Below, piece after piece: positions 7,434 through 14,863 of a stretch of DNA of 26,635 bases (position 1 is its first letter; each line of letters opens with the position of its first letter). The position numbers and the translations under genes are program-made. The notes beneath the pieces were generated by a model that did not search any database, was not told where the DNA came from, and was given only the letters and a program-made list of their open reading frames with translations. Source of the DNA: JBOFEH01 sp051650265 (lineage in GTDB: Bacteria > Bacillota > Clostridia > Lachnospirales > Cellulosilyticaceae); contig JBOFIR010000014.1 of the NCBI GenBank assembly GCA_051650265.1, positions 1 to 26,635 of the forward strand, in the 5' to 3' direction.

Positions 7434-8023
7434 AAGAATTAAAAGAATTAAAATTAGGCGTCGCACTATGCGGTTCGTTTTGTACGTTCAAAAGCGCTGT
7501 CAAACTTATTGAAGAACTCGTCAATCTTGAAATAGATGTCTATCCTATTATGTCATTTAATGCCTATACGTTAACCACACGTTTTGGTAATGCCAATGAT
7601 TTCATAGAACAGATTGAATCACTCACAGGCAAGCCCATTATTCACACCATACCTGGTGCCGAACCACTTGGCCCAAAAAACATTATTGATGCAATCCTGA
7701 TTGCACCATGTACAGGAAATACGCTAGCCAAACTTGCTCATGGCATTATCGATACACCCGTTTTATTGGCTACCAAGTCTTTGATGCGCAATGGTAAGCC
7801 TGTCATTATTGCCATCTCAACCAATGATGGTCTAGGTCTTAATCTTTCTAATCTCGGGACACTTCTTCCAAATCAAAACACTTATTTTGTCCCATTTGGT
7901 CAAGATGACCCAGTTAACAAGCCTTATTCTCTTGTAGCAGACCTATCACTTGCAGCACGAACCGTATCACTTGCAATAAACGGGCAACAAATTCAGCCTA
8001 TCTTAGTCACTTATACAAAATAA
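7430..8023 (+). CDS. dpaB: Dipicolinate synthase subunit B (flavoprotein)
   Basis: DpaB is the flavin-binding partner of DpaA and belongs to the flavoprotein/phosphopantothenoylcysteine decarboxylase fold. Visible features are LGVALCGSFCTF at 9-20, DAILIAPCTGNTLAKLAHGI at about 87-106 (the flavin-site region) and the NTYFVPFGQDDP stretch typical of DpaB near 150-161. At 197 aa the length is usual. Its ATG overlaps the dpaA stop by 4 nt, so both subunits should be made in equal amounts. A strong hairpin terminator follows 2 nt after the stop. Nothing is unusual in the sequence, and the assignment is firm because the A and B genes confirm each other. Confidence 0.95.
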   Translation: MKELKELKLGVALCGSFCTFKSAVKLIEELVNLEIDVYPIMSFNAYTLTTRFGNANDFIEQIESLTGKPIIHTIPGAEPLGPKNIIDAILIAPCTGNTLAKLAHGIIDTPVLLATKSLMRNGKPVIIAISTNDGLGLNLSNLGTLLPNQNTYFVPFGQDDPVNKPYSLVADLSLAARTVSLAINGQQIQPILVTYTK

Positions 8024-8024
8024 T

Positions 8025-8067
8025 AAAAGTACCATCTCCTCTTACTTAATAAGGAGATGGTACTTTT
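8025..8067. terminator. Bidirectional terminator between dpaB and the ABC permease
   Basis: Arms of 16 nt (8025-8040 and 8052-8067; AAAAGTACCATCTCCT and its complement) are perfect with an 11-nt loop. The A/T ends give U-runs in both directions, ending dpaAB and the convergent sugar transporter genes. Confidence 0.9.
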
Positions 8068-8072
8068 ATACA

Positions 8073-8906
8073 TTACTCTTTGACAGCACCTGCTGCAACA
8101 CCTGCTAGAATGTATTTTTGGAAAAAAACATAGATCAAAATCGTTGGAATCATAATGATAATAATCCCTGCTGCGAGTGTCTGCCAGGAACCTTGTTGTG
8201 CATTGGCATAGTTCATTAAAAATGTGGTGAGCGTACGCAACTTATTCTTGGGCATATAGAGATAAGGAATATACATATCATTAATAATATTAATCGCTTT
8301 AATAATACATACGGTAGCAGTGGCAGGCTTAAGTAATGGGAAGATAATCCTGATAAAAAGTCCCCAATAAGAACAACCGTCTAAAAGTGCTGCTTCATCA
8401 AGCGATACCGATAACGTTGAGATAAATTGCCTATAGATATACAATTGCATCAAATCGGAAGCAATATATATCACAATAGGTGCCCCTAAAGTATTGTATA
8501 AATTGAGCCCTTGAACCACTTGAAATCTTGCAATCTCCGTAACAAAAGTGGGAATGAGCATCCCCATAAAAAAGAGTGCAACGATAACCTTCTTCCCTCT
8601 AAAGTCAAAACGCTCAATAATAAATGCCGTAATCGTTCCAAAAAGCACATTGAAGAAAATGGATACAACCAAGATAATTCCTGTATTCTTGAAGCCAATG
8701 AGTAAATATTTATCAGATAATACCTTTTTGAAGTTATCAAACGTGATTTGATCTAATGCTGGCAACAAGAGCGGTGAGGTGGTTGCCATATCTGCCTTTG
8801 TTTTGAGTGCTGCAAATAACGTGAGCAGTATAGGTGCAAGCACAATAATAACCATTGCGATACATATGATTTGTTTGACAACCTGAATAAGCACACGCTT
8901 AAGCAT
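8073..8906 (-). CDS. Carbohydrate ABC transporter permease (MalG-like)
   Basis: This 277-aa inner-membrane permease has about six hydrophobic helices and the EAA loop that docks the ATPase: DEAALLDGCSYWGLFIRIIFP at about residues 173-193. The pattern and the C-terminal position in the cluster fit the MalG/LacG/AraQ subunit of CUT1 importers for oligosaccharides and related solutes. It overlaps the end of the upstream permease by 8 nt, so translation is probably coupled. It is the last gene before a terminator, and no ATPase gene follows. CUT1 systems of Firmicutes often use a shared MsmX-type ATPase encoded elsewhere. The substrate cannot be read from the sequence. Confidence 0.93.
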   Translation of the reverse strand: MLKRVLIQVVKQIICIAMVIIVLAPILLTLFAALKTKADMATTSPLLLPALDQITFDNFKKVLSDKYLLIGFKNTGIILVVSIFFNVLFGTITAFIIERFDFRGKKVIVALFFMGMLIPTFVTEIARFQVVQGLNLYNTLGAPIVIYIASDLMQLYIYRQFISTLSVSLDEAALLDGCSYWGLFIRIIFPLLKPATATVCIIKAINIINDMYIPYLYMPKNKLRTLTTFLMNYANAQQGSWQTLAAGIIIIMIPTILIYVFFQKYILAGVAAGAVKE

Positions 8907-9801
8907 CTTTCCCCCTCCGATCTCTTAGGATTACCCCATGAATGATTTTGTTTTGTATAATATAAACGCCTATGATCATAATCATAATCGCCACTGCCAT
9001 TGTGGCTGCAAGTCCAAAGTTTGAGAAGGTAAACGCTGTCTTAATTGTATACAATGTAAAGGTTGAAGAGGCGTAACCTGGACCTCCTGCAGTCATAACA
9101 AACGGAATATCAAATACTTGGAGTGCTCCTCTGATATTATCAAAGAGTACAAAGTCCACCATCAACATGATAGAAGGGATCTGTATATATCGAAAAAGCT
9201 GCCATTGGTTGGCCCCATCTACCCTTGCAGATTGTTCAATATCCTCTGGTATCGATTGAAGCGCCGCCATAAATAGAATCACATGGTAACCACTAAAACG
9301 CCATACAGAAACTGCCGAAAGTACATAGTTCACAACCTTCACATCAGATAACCAGCTTCGAATCCATCCCTCCAAATTTAATGCTTGCAAAATCGCATCA
9401 AATGCACCATTGATCGGTGAAAAAAAGTAAGAAAATGCATATGCAATTGCAACGCCATTAATGATATAAGGCAAAAAAACCATCGTCTTATAGAATTTTG
9501 CCGCACGAAGCTTACTGATGAGTAGTACCGCAAAAGCAAGCTCAAAAACAATCATAATGAGATGGACGAAAAAATACACTGCATTATTTTTAAGCGAAAG
9601 CCATAAATCTTTATTGACTAACATTGTAATATAGTTATCAAACCCAATAAATTGACTCTGGGGTGAATAACCATCCCAGTTGGTAAAGCTCATTTTAAAT
9701 AGATCTATCCCCGGAAAAACAACAAATGCAAGAAGAAGTGTGACTGGAACGATTAGGGATATGATTATAAACTGCCTGCGTGCACGATCTAACTTATTCA
9801 T
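8899..9801 (-). CDS. Carbohydrate ABC transporter permease (MalF/UgpA-like)
   Basis: This 300-aa membrane protein starts with a charged cytoplasmic tail (MNKLDRARRQ) and a first helix at about 11-30, then shows the periplasmic-loop signature FIGFDNYITML at about 67-77 typical of MalF-type permeases. The EAA loop is IPEDIEQSARVDGANQWQLFRYIQIP at about 184-209, split here by the A-x-x-D-G core. It pairs with the next permease to form the channel. AAGGGGGC precedes the ATG by 4 nt, within the 3' side of an intercistronic hairpin. The gene lies 62 bp after the solute-binding lipoprotein gene. Confidence 0.93.
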   Translation of the reverse strand: MNKLDRARRQFIIISLIVPVTLLLAFVVFPGIDLFKMSFTNWDGYSPQSQFIGFDNYITMLVNKDLWLSLKNNAVYFFVHLIMIVFELAFAVLLISKLRAAKFYKTMVFLPYIINGVAIAYAFSYFFSPINGAFDAILQALNLEGWIRSWLSDVKVVNYVLSAVSVWRFSGYHVILFMAALQSIPEDIEQSARVDGANQWQLFRYIQIPSIMLMVDFVLFDNIRGALQVFDIPFVMTAGGPGYASSTFTLYTIKTAFTFSNFGLAATMAVAIMIMIIGVYIIQNKIIHGVILRDRRGKDA

Positions 9802-9816
9802 GTCTGCCCCCTTATC

Positions 9817-9852
9817 TCAACATGAGGGCCTATGATTAAGCCCTCATATTGA
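9817..9852 (-). other. Intercistronic hairpin after the solute-binding protein gene
   Basis: ATGAGGGC (9822-9829) pairs with GCCCTCAT (9840-9847), with four more pairs after one mismatch. There is no U-run, so it is probably not a full terminator. Such hairpins after binding-protein genes protect the upstream mRNA and keep the lipoprotein in excess over its permeases, as known for malE-malF. Confidence 0.7.
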
Positions 9853-9863
9853 CACCTCTATTA

Positions 9864-11237
9864 TTATTGAATACCCAATTTCTTTCTTGCATCCGTCCAT
9901 TTTGTATTTAAGCCATCTAAAGTCCCTTGTAAATCGAATCCTTGCGTTAACATTTGGGCACCTAATTTCTTATAATCAAAAGTTGTTTCATTTTGGATCG
10001 CCATAAATTGATCCCCTCCGCCATCATACATAATCAATACTTTGTCTGGGCAAAGTGTATCAGATTGTGCTAAAATTGGATCTTTATCTTTAGGGAAGTT
10101 CTTCATAGAAGATGCAGAAGAAGTATAGTTGATATAACCAGGATACCATGCATCAGAATAGAACCATTCTACAAATGCAACTGCTGCTTCTGGATTTTTT
10201 GAATGTGTTGTCACCCCCATGAAAGAGTCCCCTTGTACGATCACATTATAAGGATCTGTTGTTTCATTCCTTGTTGGTAAGTAGAATGTGCCAAGTTCAG
10301 ATATATCTGCTGCACCACTTTGAATGTTTTGAAGCCCCCAGTCACCTAACGCAATGATTGCTGCATTCTTAGTAGCAAAAAGTGAGGTGACTTGATCATT
10401 ACCTAAACCGAGTGGGTCTTTTCCTAAGACGCCAGATGTAAATAAGCTGTAGACTTTTTTGTAAGCTTTATTGACATCTGTTCCTTCTCCAAACGGTGTA
10501 TCTTGACTTGCCATTGTATTCCAATTTTGACCATTTCCAGACTCTAACGCTGGCATAAATTCCATATAAGGATAATCTGGCCACTCATCTTTCAAACCGC
10601 ATGCAACTGCCATAAAGTTAGGGTTGTTTTTACTATAATAGTCTTGAAGTTTTTTGGTAGCAGCTTCAAATTCTCCCCATGTTGTAGGTACTTCCACGCC
10701 TGCCTCTTTGAACATGTCTTTCCAATAGTACACATATTCATAACCTGATGTCATAGGGATCCCCAAGACCTTTCCATCTAGTGCATACCCTTGTGCTAAT
10801 TCATTATTCACACAAGCTTGTGTTGCTGAAAGATCAGTGAGGTAATCTTTGAAGCGTGCTAATGTAAATGGCTTATTAAACATGATATCTGGTAATTGGT
10901 TTGCTGAAGCTCTCATCTTCATGGCATTCCAATATTCACTATCATCCTTGATTTTTTCTATTTCAATATCGATATTTGGATACTGCTCTTGGAATTTGCC
11001 AACCATATCATTTTGTTCAATGAAATCATTTAAGTTATTATCCCAAATTGCAAATGTAAGTGTCCCACTTAGGTCTTCCTTAGATGTTGTCTCTGTCTGT
11101 GTAGCCTCTGCTTGTGTCCCCTCTTCAGCAGTAGGAGCCGGCTCTTTAGTTGGTGTGCTTGTTGTACCACTACACCCTACTAATGATGTTGCAACCATCA
11201 TGCAGCTTAACGCTGTAGCAAACATTTTTCTCTTCAT
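9864..11237 (-). CDS. Extracellular solute-binding lipoprotein of a CUT1 ABC transporter
   Basis: This 457-aa protein has a lipoprotein signal (MKRKMFATALSCMMVATSLVG) with lipobox L-V-G-C at 19-22, so C22 should be lipidated. A Thr/Glu/Ala-rich linker follows at about 24-53. The mature part fits family 1 solute-binding proteins: GTLTFAIWDNNLNDFIE, FQEQYPNIDIEIEKI, MRASANQLPDIMF, a tryptophan/tyrosine-rich sugar-type region and YVYYWKDMFKEAGVEVPTTW. It captures the solute outside the membrane and passes it to the two permeases downstream. AAGGGGG lies upstream of the ATG. It is separated from the upstream AraC gene by a terminator and a possible regulator site, so it probably has its own promoter. 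The ligand is unknown. Confidence 0.94.
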   Translation of the reverse strand: MKRKMFATALSCMMVATSLVGCSGTTSTPTKEPAPTAEEGTQAEATQTETTSKEDLSGTLTFAIWDNNLNDFIEQNDMVGKFQEQYPNIDIEIEKIKDDSEYWNAMKMRASANQLPDIMFNKPFTLARFKDYLTDLSATQACVNNELAQGYALDGKVLGIPMTSGYEYVYYWKDMFKEAGVEVPTTWGEFEAATKKLQDYYSKNNPNFMAVACGLKDEWPDYPYMEFMPALESGNGQNWNTMASQDTPFGEGTDVNKAYKKVYSLFTSGVLGKDPLGLGNDQVTSLFATKNAAIIALGDWGLQNIQSGAADISELGTFYLPTRNETTDPYNVIVQGDSFMGVTTHSKNPEAAVAFVEWFYSDAWYPGYINYTSSASSMKNFPKDKDPILAQSDTLCPDKVLIMYDGGGDQFMAIQNETTFDYKKLGAQMLTQGFDLQGTLDGLNTKWTDARKKLGIQ

Positions 11238-11438
11238 AAAATTTTCCCCCTTGTGTTGTTTGATACATTCACAATATCCTTTTTGAGTTGCTTATGCTAT
11301 GTACTATTTCTATTTTTCTTGATCTATAGTTTATTTTTGTTTGATGATTTGGATGATTGAAATTGATCTTTTGTTAGAATTCCTAACTTTTCGTTAGAAA
11401 ATCCTCTCGCTTATCCACATTTTAAGTAATCGTTAAAA
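11238..11438 (-). promoter_or_regulatory. Promoter region of the sugar transporter with phased GTTAG repeats
   Basis: At 11373-11397 the pentamers GTTAG, CTAAC and GTTAG occur exactly 10 bp apart, and GTTAGAA recurs as a direct repeat at 20 bp. AraC-type activators bind direct half-sites about two helix turns apart, so this is a candidate site for the adjacent AraC regulator, about 140-165 bp before the binding-protein ATG. No strong -35 is visible, as expected for an activated promoter. No clear cre site was seen. Confidence 0.4.
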
Positions 11439-11464
11439 AAAGTAACCTATTTCTAGGTTACTTT
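11439..11464 (-). terminator. Terminator of the HAMP/AraC regulator gene
   Basis: AAAGTAACCTA (11439-11449) and TAGGTTACTTT (11454-11464) form an 11-bp stem with a 4-nt loop, followed on the minus strand by seven T. The gene's TAA stop (11463-11465) overlaps the base of the stem. Confidence 0.88.
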
Positions 11465-13724
11465 ATCCCTCCTTGCGATATTGTGCAGGTGTCATTCCTT
11501 GATTCTTTTTGAAAACACGATTAAAGTGTTCCACATTGTGATAACCAACCATCTCTGCCACTTCATAAACTTTGAAATGGGTTGTTTTGAGTAGTTCTCT
11601 TGCCTTTTGCATACGCACCTGCGTGAGATAAGTAATAAAGGTTTCACCTGCTTCCTTAGAAAAACGACTCGCAAAGTATTTTTCATTGAGGCCTACATAT
11701 TCTGCCACTTTTCCAAGCCCTAAGTCAGGATCATCAAAATGATCAATACTATAGCGTTTTGCTTTGATTACCACATCGGTCTCCATCACATTGAGCTTAG
11801 ATGCTGAATAATCCATAATCCATGCCAAATAGTTTGTCACCCATAATCGCAATCCCCTAAGGTCTTCAATACGCTCTACCTTTTTAATATAATCATATTT
11901 TTGACCAAATACATCTGCAAAACTTGACTGCTCTGTCGTGAACTGTATCCCTATAGCTAGAATCGCTGCAAATATTTGTCTACGTGCCTCTTCTAAGTCC
12001 TTTTTAGAAAACTGGTCGAGAAGTTTTTCTCGTTCTTGTATCACATTCTTTTCATCTGCTAGATAGAGCGCTATCGCTAAGGCTTTATAGTTGTGTGTCT
12101 GCTCTAATAATGTATCATACACCACATCCTGACTACTCAGATCAATAATCGCAGTTGCAGCTCTTAAGTGTCTCAGACACATTTTTTGCCTGATCTCTTC
12201 TATTCGAAAAAGCAAGGCATCCGGCCCTTCCACTTGTTTACCTATACAAGTTGCAAGCTGTAGCCCATACTGCTGACCTACAGTTTTTTGGAGTTCCTCT
12301 ACCATCTTGACAATCGGTCCACTATAATCTATCTCATGAATACGATAATGTACAATCAAGAAATGACTATTTTCCATATACAGTAAACAGCGTGATGAAA
12401 ACCTTGGATGCTTCAAAAAATCACATAGTATCTGATCCATATAAGTACTATCTGCTTCTTTATGTCCTGCACTTTCAATCCATATCCCTAGGAGTGCAAA
12501 GCTTTCTGCAAAGAACTCCGGGGATTCTTGGTGTACCTCTTGCGGCGTCAACTCTCCTCGAATTATCGCATGGAAATAGTCTTGTGGATTCTTCTTGGTA
12601 CTTCTGAGCTTATCTTCATACGCTTCAATCAGAGCCTTAAGCCGCCTTACCATCGCATTAAAAGAGTGAATCATGGTACGAAGTTCTGTCTGCCCAGTTG
12701 GTAAAATATGTACTGTCAAATCTCCCTCTTCTACTTTTCGCAAGGCACAGCTCATCTCTTCAATAGGTTTGACCATACTTTTCAAAAAATACCTCGAATA
12801 GTAACCCGCTAAAGCAAGTACTACAATGGCAATCACCATAATAAGTATTGCTTTATCCCAATAAACCCCCATCAAATGTGAGGGTTTAATATAGTTTTCA
12901 ATATACCACGTATTGCCATTATATCTTAGTGGCGTAGCAATGCATAGCGTATCTGCCTGGTACTTAGGGAGATCCTCATCATCCAAAGTAGAGAAGATAA
13001 CTTCTCCCTTACCGTCTCTGATTAATGTAATCCCCAATCTATTTTCGCCTGCTATGTACCCTTTATTATAAAGCTTGATCCGGTCTGCTGCTGCTACCGA
13101 CTGATACAATGTTACCATCTCTATTTTTTCTGAACGATCCAGTGTAATATCTGGTGCCAACGCATACACCAAGAGCAGTAAATCCTTCTTTCCCCCAGTA
13201 AAAAGGTCATTCATATAGGCTGTATCATACGCACCAATAAAGACGACATTAGGATTTGCCATTGCATCTTGATACCATCTTTCTTGCTTAATGACCTCTG
13301 GCGTACGTTTAATTTCATTCTTTACAAAAGCTGTCCGCCCACTTTTCATATAAAAACCCACCGAAACCGTATTTTTGGTAGGTTCGATTGCCAATCCTAC
13401 TGCTTGTGAAAGCTTTTGTTCATTGAGGTACCGTTCATTAGGATCAGCGGTATCCGTTTTTGCAACATACTGTAAAATCTCGTTATTATTAGTATAAATA
13501 AGATGTGAGAGCCGCATAGACATAGTATTGATATCAGATAACAGTTCCGTAATAATTGTCTCTTGTGCCTGTTTAATTGTATTAATCGCTTGTTTCTTAA
13601 ACTCCCAGTTGAGAAAGACGAGAGCACATACCAACACGATCAAAATGGGTACTACAATAAAACCAATGAATACAGCATAATAAACTGTTTTTAAAGGAAG
13701 TTTAACCGTTTTTCGATGTTTCAT
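11463..13724 (-). CDS. Membrane-bound HAMP-AraC transcriptional regulator
   Basis: This 753-aa protein is a one-component sensor. TM helix 1 is at about 15-38, followed by an extracellular sensor domain at about 40-288 (dCache-like, inferred from size and position). TM helix 2 is at about 291-313, then a HAMP linker at about 313-366 (KPIEEMSCALRKVEEGDLTV). A poorly conserved central region ends in a C-terminal AraC HTH at about 650-750 with GLNEKYFASRFSKEAGETFI and AEMVGYHNVEHFNRVFKKN. Such proteins sense a solute outside the cell and regulate nearby transport genes directly. It follows the UroD-like gene by 29 bp and lies just upstream of a sugar importer, which is the likely target. GAGGG precedes the ATG. 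No response-regulator receiver domain is present, so no histidine kinase partner is needed. Confidence 0.92.
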   Translation of the reverse strand: MKHRKTVKLPLKTVYYAVFIGFIVVPILIVLVCALVFLNWEFKKQAINTIKQAQETIITELLSDINTMSMRLSHLIYTNNNEILQYVAKTDTADPNERYLNEQKLSQAVGLAIEPTKNTVSVGFYMKSGRTAFVKNEIKRTPEVIKQERWYQDAMANPNVVFIGAYDTAYMNDLFTGGKKDLLLLVYALAPDITLDRSEKIEMVTLYQSVAAADRIKLYNKGYIAGENRLGITLIRDGKGEVIFSTLDDEDLPKYQADTLCIATPLRYNGNTWYIENYIKPSHLMGVYWDKAILIMVIAIVVLALAGYYSRYFLKSMVKPIEEMSCALRKVEEGDLTVHILPTGQTELRTMIHSFNAMVRRLKALIEAYEDKLRSTKKNPQDYFHAIIRGELTPQEVHQESPEFFAESFALLGIWIESAGHKEADSTYMDQILCDFLKHPRFSSRCLLYMENSHFLIVHYRIHEIDYSGPIVKMVEELQKTVGQQYGLQLATCIGKQVEGPDALLFRIEEIRQKMCLRHLRAATAIIDLSSQDVVYDTLLEQTHNYKALAIALYLADEKNVIQEREKLLDQFSKKDLEEARRQIFAAILAIGIQFTTEQSSFADVFGQKYDYIKKVERIEDLRGLRLWVTNYLAWIMDYSASKLNVMETDVVIKAKRYSIDHFDDPDLGLGKVAEYVGLNEKYFASRFSKEAGETFITYLTQVRMQKARELLKTTHFKVYEVAEMVGYHNVEHFNRVFKKNQGMTPAQYRKEG

Positions 13725-13753
13725 CGCCCTCAGCCTTTCTCACAACTTTATTT

Positions 13754-14833
13754 TTAATAGGATTCGTAGGCCCCTAATGCCATTGCTTTTTGGATAAAAT
13801 AACGATACGTTTCATAGTGCACTGTATCTGGAATCGAATGATCGCTGTGCACGACAAAACCAAATCCCTGTTTTACTGTTGGAATTTTTGCTTCAAGTTC
13901 TGCATCAATAAGTGTATGATCATTGGTATAGAGTGTTCTCACATCAATCCCACCAATGAGTGCAATTCGGTCACCATAGGTGCGGTGTATGCGTAGCAAA
14001 TCCATCCCCGCCTTCACTTCAATTACTTGAAGTGCATCAATCCCTGCCTCAATCATATGAGTAAGTAGCGGTTCAACAAAACCACAAGAATGCATGATCA
14101 CAGGCATGCCATGACTATGTGCATAGTCTATGCTCGCAATATGACCTGGCATAATAATATCTCTATACATAGCTGGAGACATAAACGGTCTTTCTTTGAA
14201 GCCCATATCCTCATAATACCAGATCCCATCTGGGTATCCCTCTTGTTCGAAAAGCATCTTTTGAAGCGCAATCGTCAGTGATGCATATGTGTTTACCATA
14301 TCTTTCACCCAATCAGGATCTAGTGCCATTCCAACCAGCATATGCTCATGCCCACACACAGGATGCATACACTCAAATACATTCACCCCGCTCCATACAA
14401 AGAAACGTCCTTCCTGGGTTGCTCTTTTTTTGGCCTCTCTATAAGCTGTAAAATTGATACGTCTTCGCTCTGGTTTGAGCAGATGTTTGACTTGATCCCA
14501 ACTCTCTCTGTCTGTCACCGTGAATCCAATATGTTCGGGGGTTGTATCATGATGCTTATGTCTTTTAAGAATTGCACCGTTACCATCCTTTGTCGTCACA
14601 CAATCCTCTGTTTCCTCAATGATTTCTGGTACAAAATCCAGGTCTACTGTTAAGTTAAACGCCCAGCACTCGCTGATATCAAATCCAAAGTGTGCCTCCC
14701 ACTCCTCACCGGGTTTAATATGACCTTCATCCGTCCATCTCCTATAAGTATCTCCCCAAAAATGCTCATACAACCCTATACGGTCTACCGGTAGATGATT
14801 CAAAATACGCCCGATACGTTCTTTTCCATTCAT
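13754..14833 (-). CDS. UroD-family methyltransferase-like protein
   Basis: This 359-aa TIM-barrel protein belongs to the uroporphyrinogen decarboxylase superfamily branch that includes the MtaA, MtbA and CmuA methyltransferases. Its neighbours (corrinoid protein, corrinoid activator) point to methyl transfer rather than haem synthesis. Motifs are MNGKERIGRILNHLPVDRIG at 1-20, IWYYEDMGFKERPFMSP at 204-220, VIMHSCGFVEPLL at 245-257 and FGFVVHSDHSIPDTV at 324-338. In MtbA-type enzymes zinc is held by H-x-C and a later Cys; here H248 and C250 remain, but the later position appears to be H332. It could be the substrate:corrinoid or the corrinoid:acceptor enzyme. It starts 30 bp after the activator gene. 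The family is sure, the reaction open. Confidence 0.88.
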   Translation of the reverse strand: MNGKERIGRILNHLPVDRIGLYEHFWGDTYRRWTDEGHIKPGEEWEAHFGFDISECWAFNLTVDLDFVPEIIEETEDCVTTKDGNGAILKRHKHHDTTPEHIGFTVTDRESWDQVKHLLKPERRRINFTAYREAKKRATQEGRFFVWSGVNVFECMHPVCGHEHMLVGMALDPDWVKDMVNTYASLTIALQKMLFEQEGYPDGIWYYEDMGFKERPFMSPAMYRDIIMPGHIASIDYAHSHGMPVIMHSCGFVEPLLTHMIEAGIDALQVIEVKAGMDLLRIHRTYGDRIALIGGIDVRTLYTNDHTLIDAELEAKIPTVKQGFGFVVHSDHSIPDTVHYETYRYFIQKAMALGAYESY

Positions 14834-14863
14834 AGCTTACGCCCCCTGTATTAATACTTTATT

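Noticed and set aside
8486..8751. Frames of 60-85 codons on both strands inside the MalG-like permease gene
   Set aside because: They are shadows of the permease coding sequence without ribosome sites.
13754..14833. True uroporphyrinogen decarboxylase for haem synthesis
   Set aside because: It has H-x-C metal-site residues and sits in a corrinoid operon, with no haem genes nearby.
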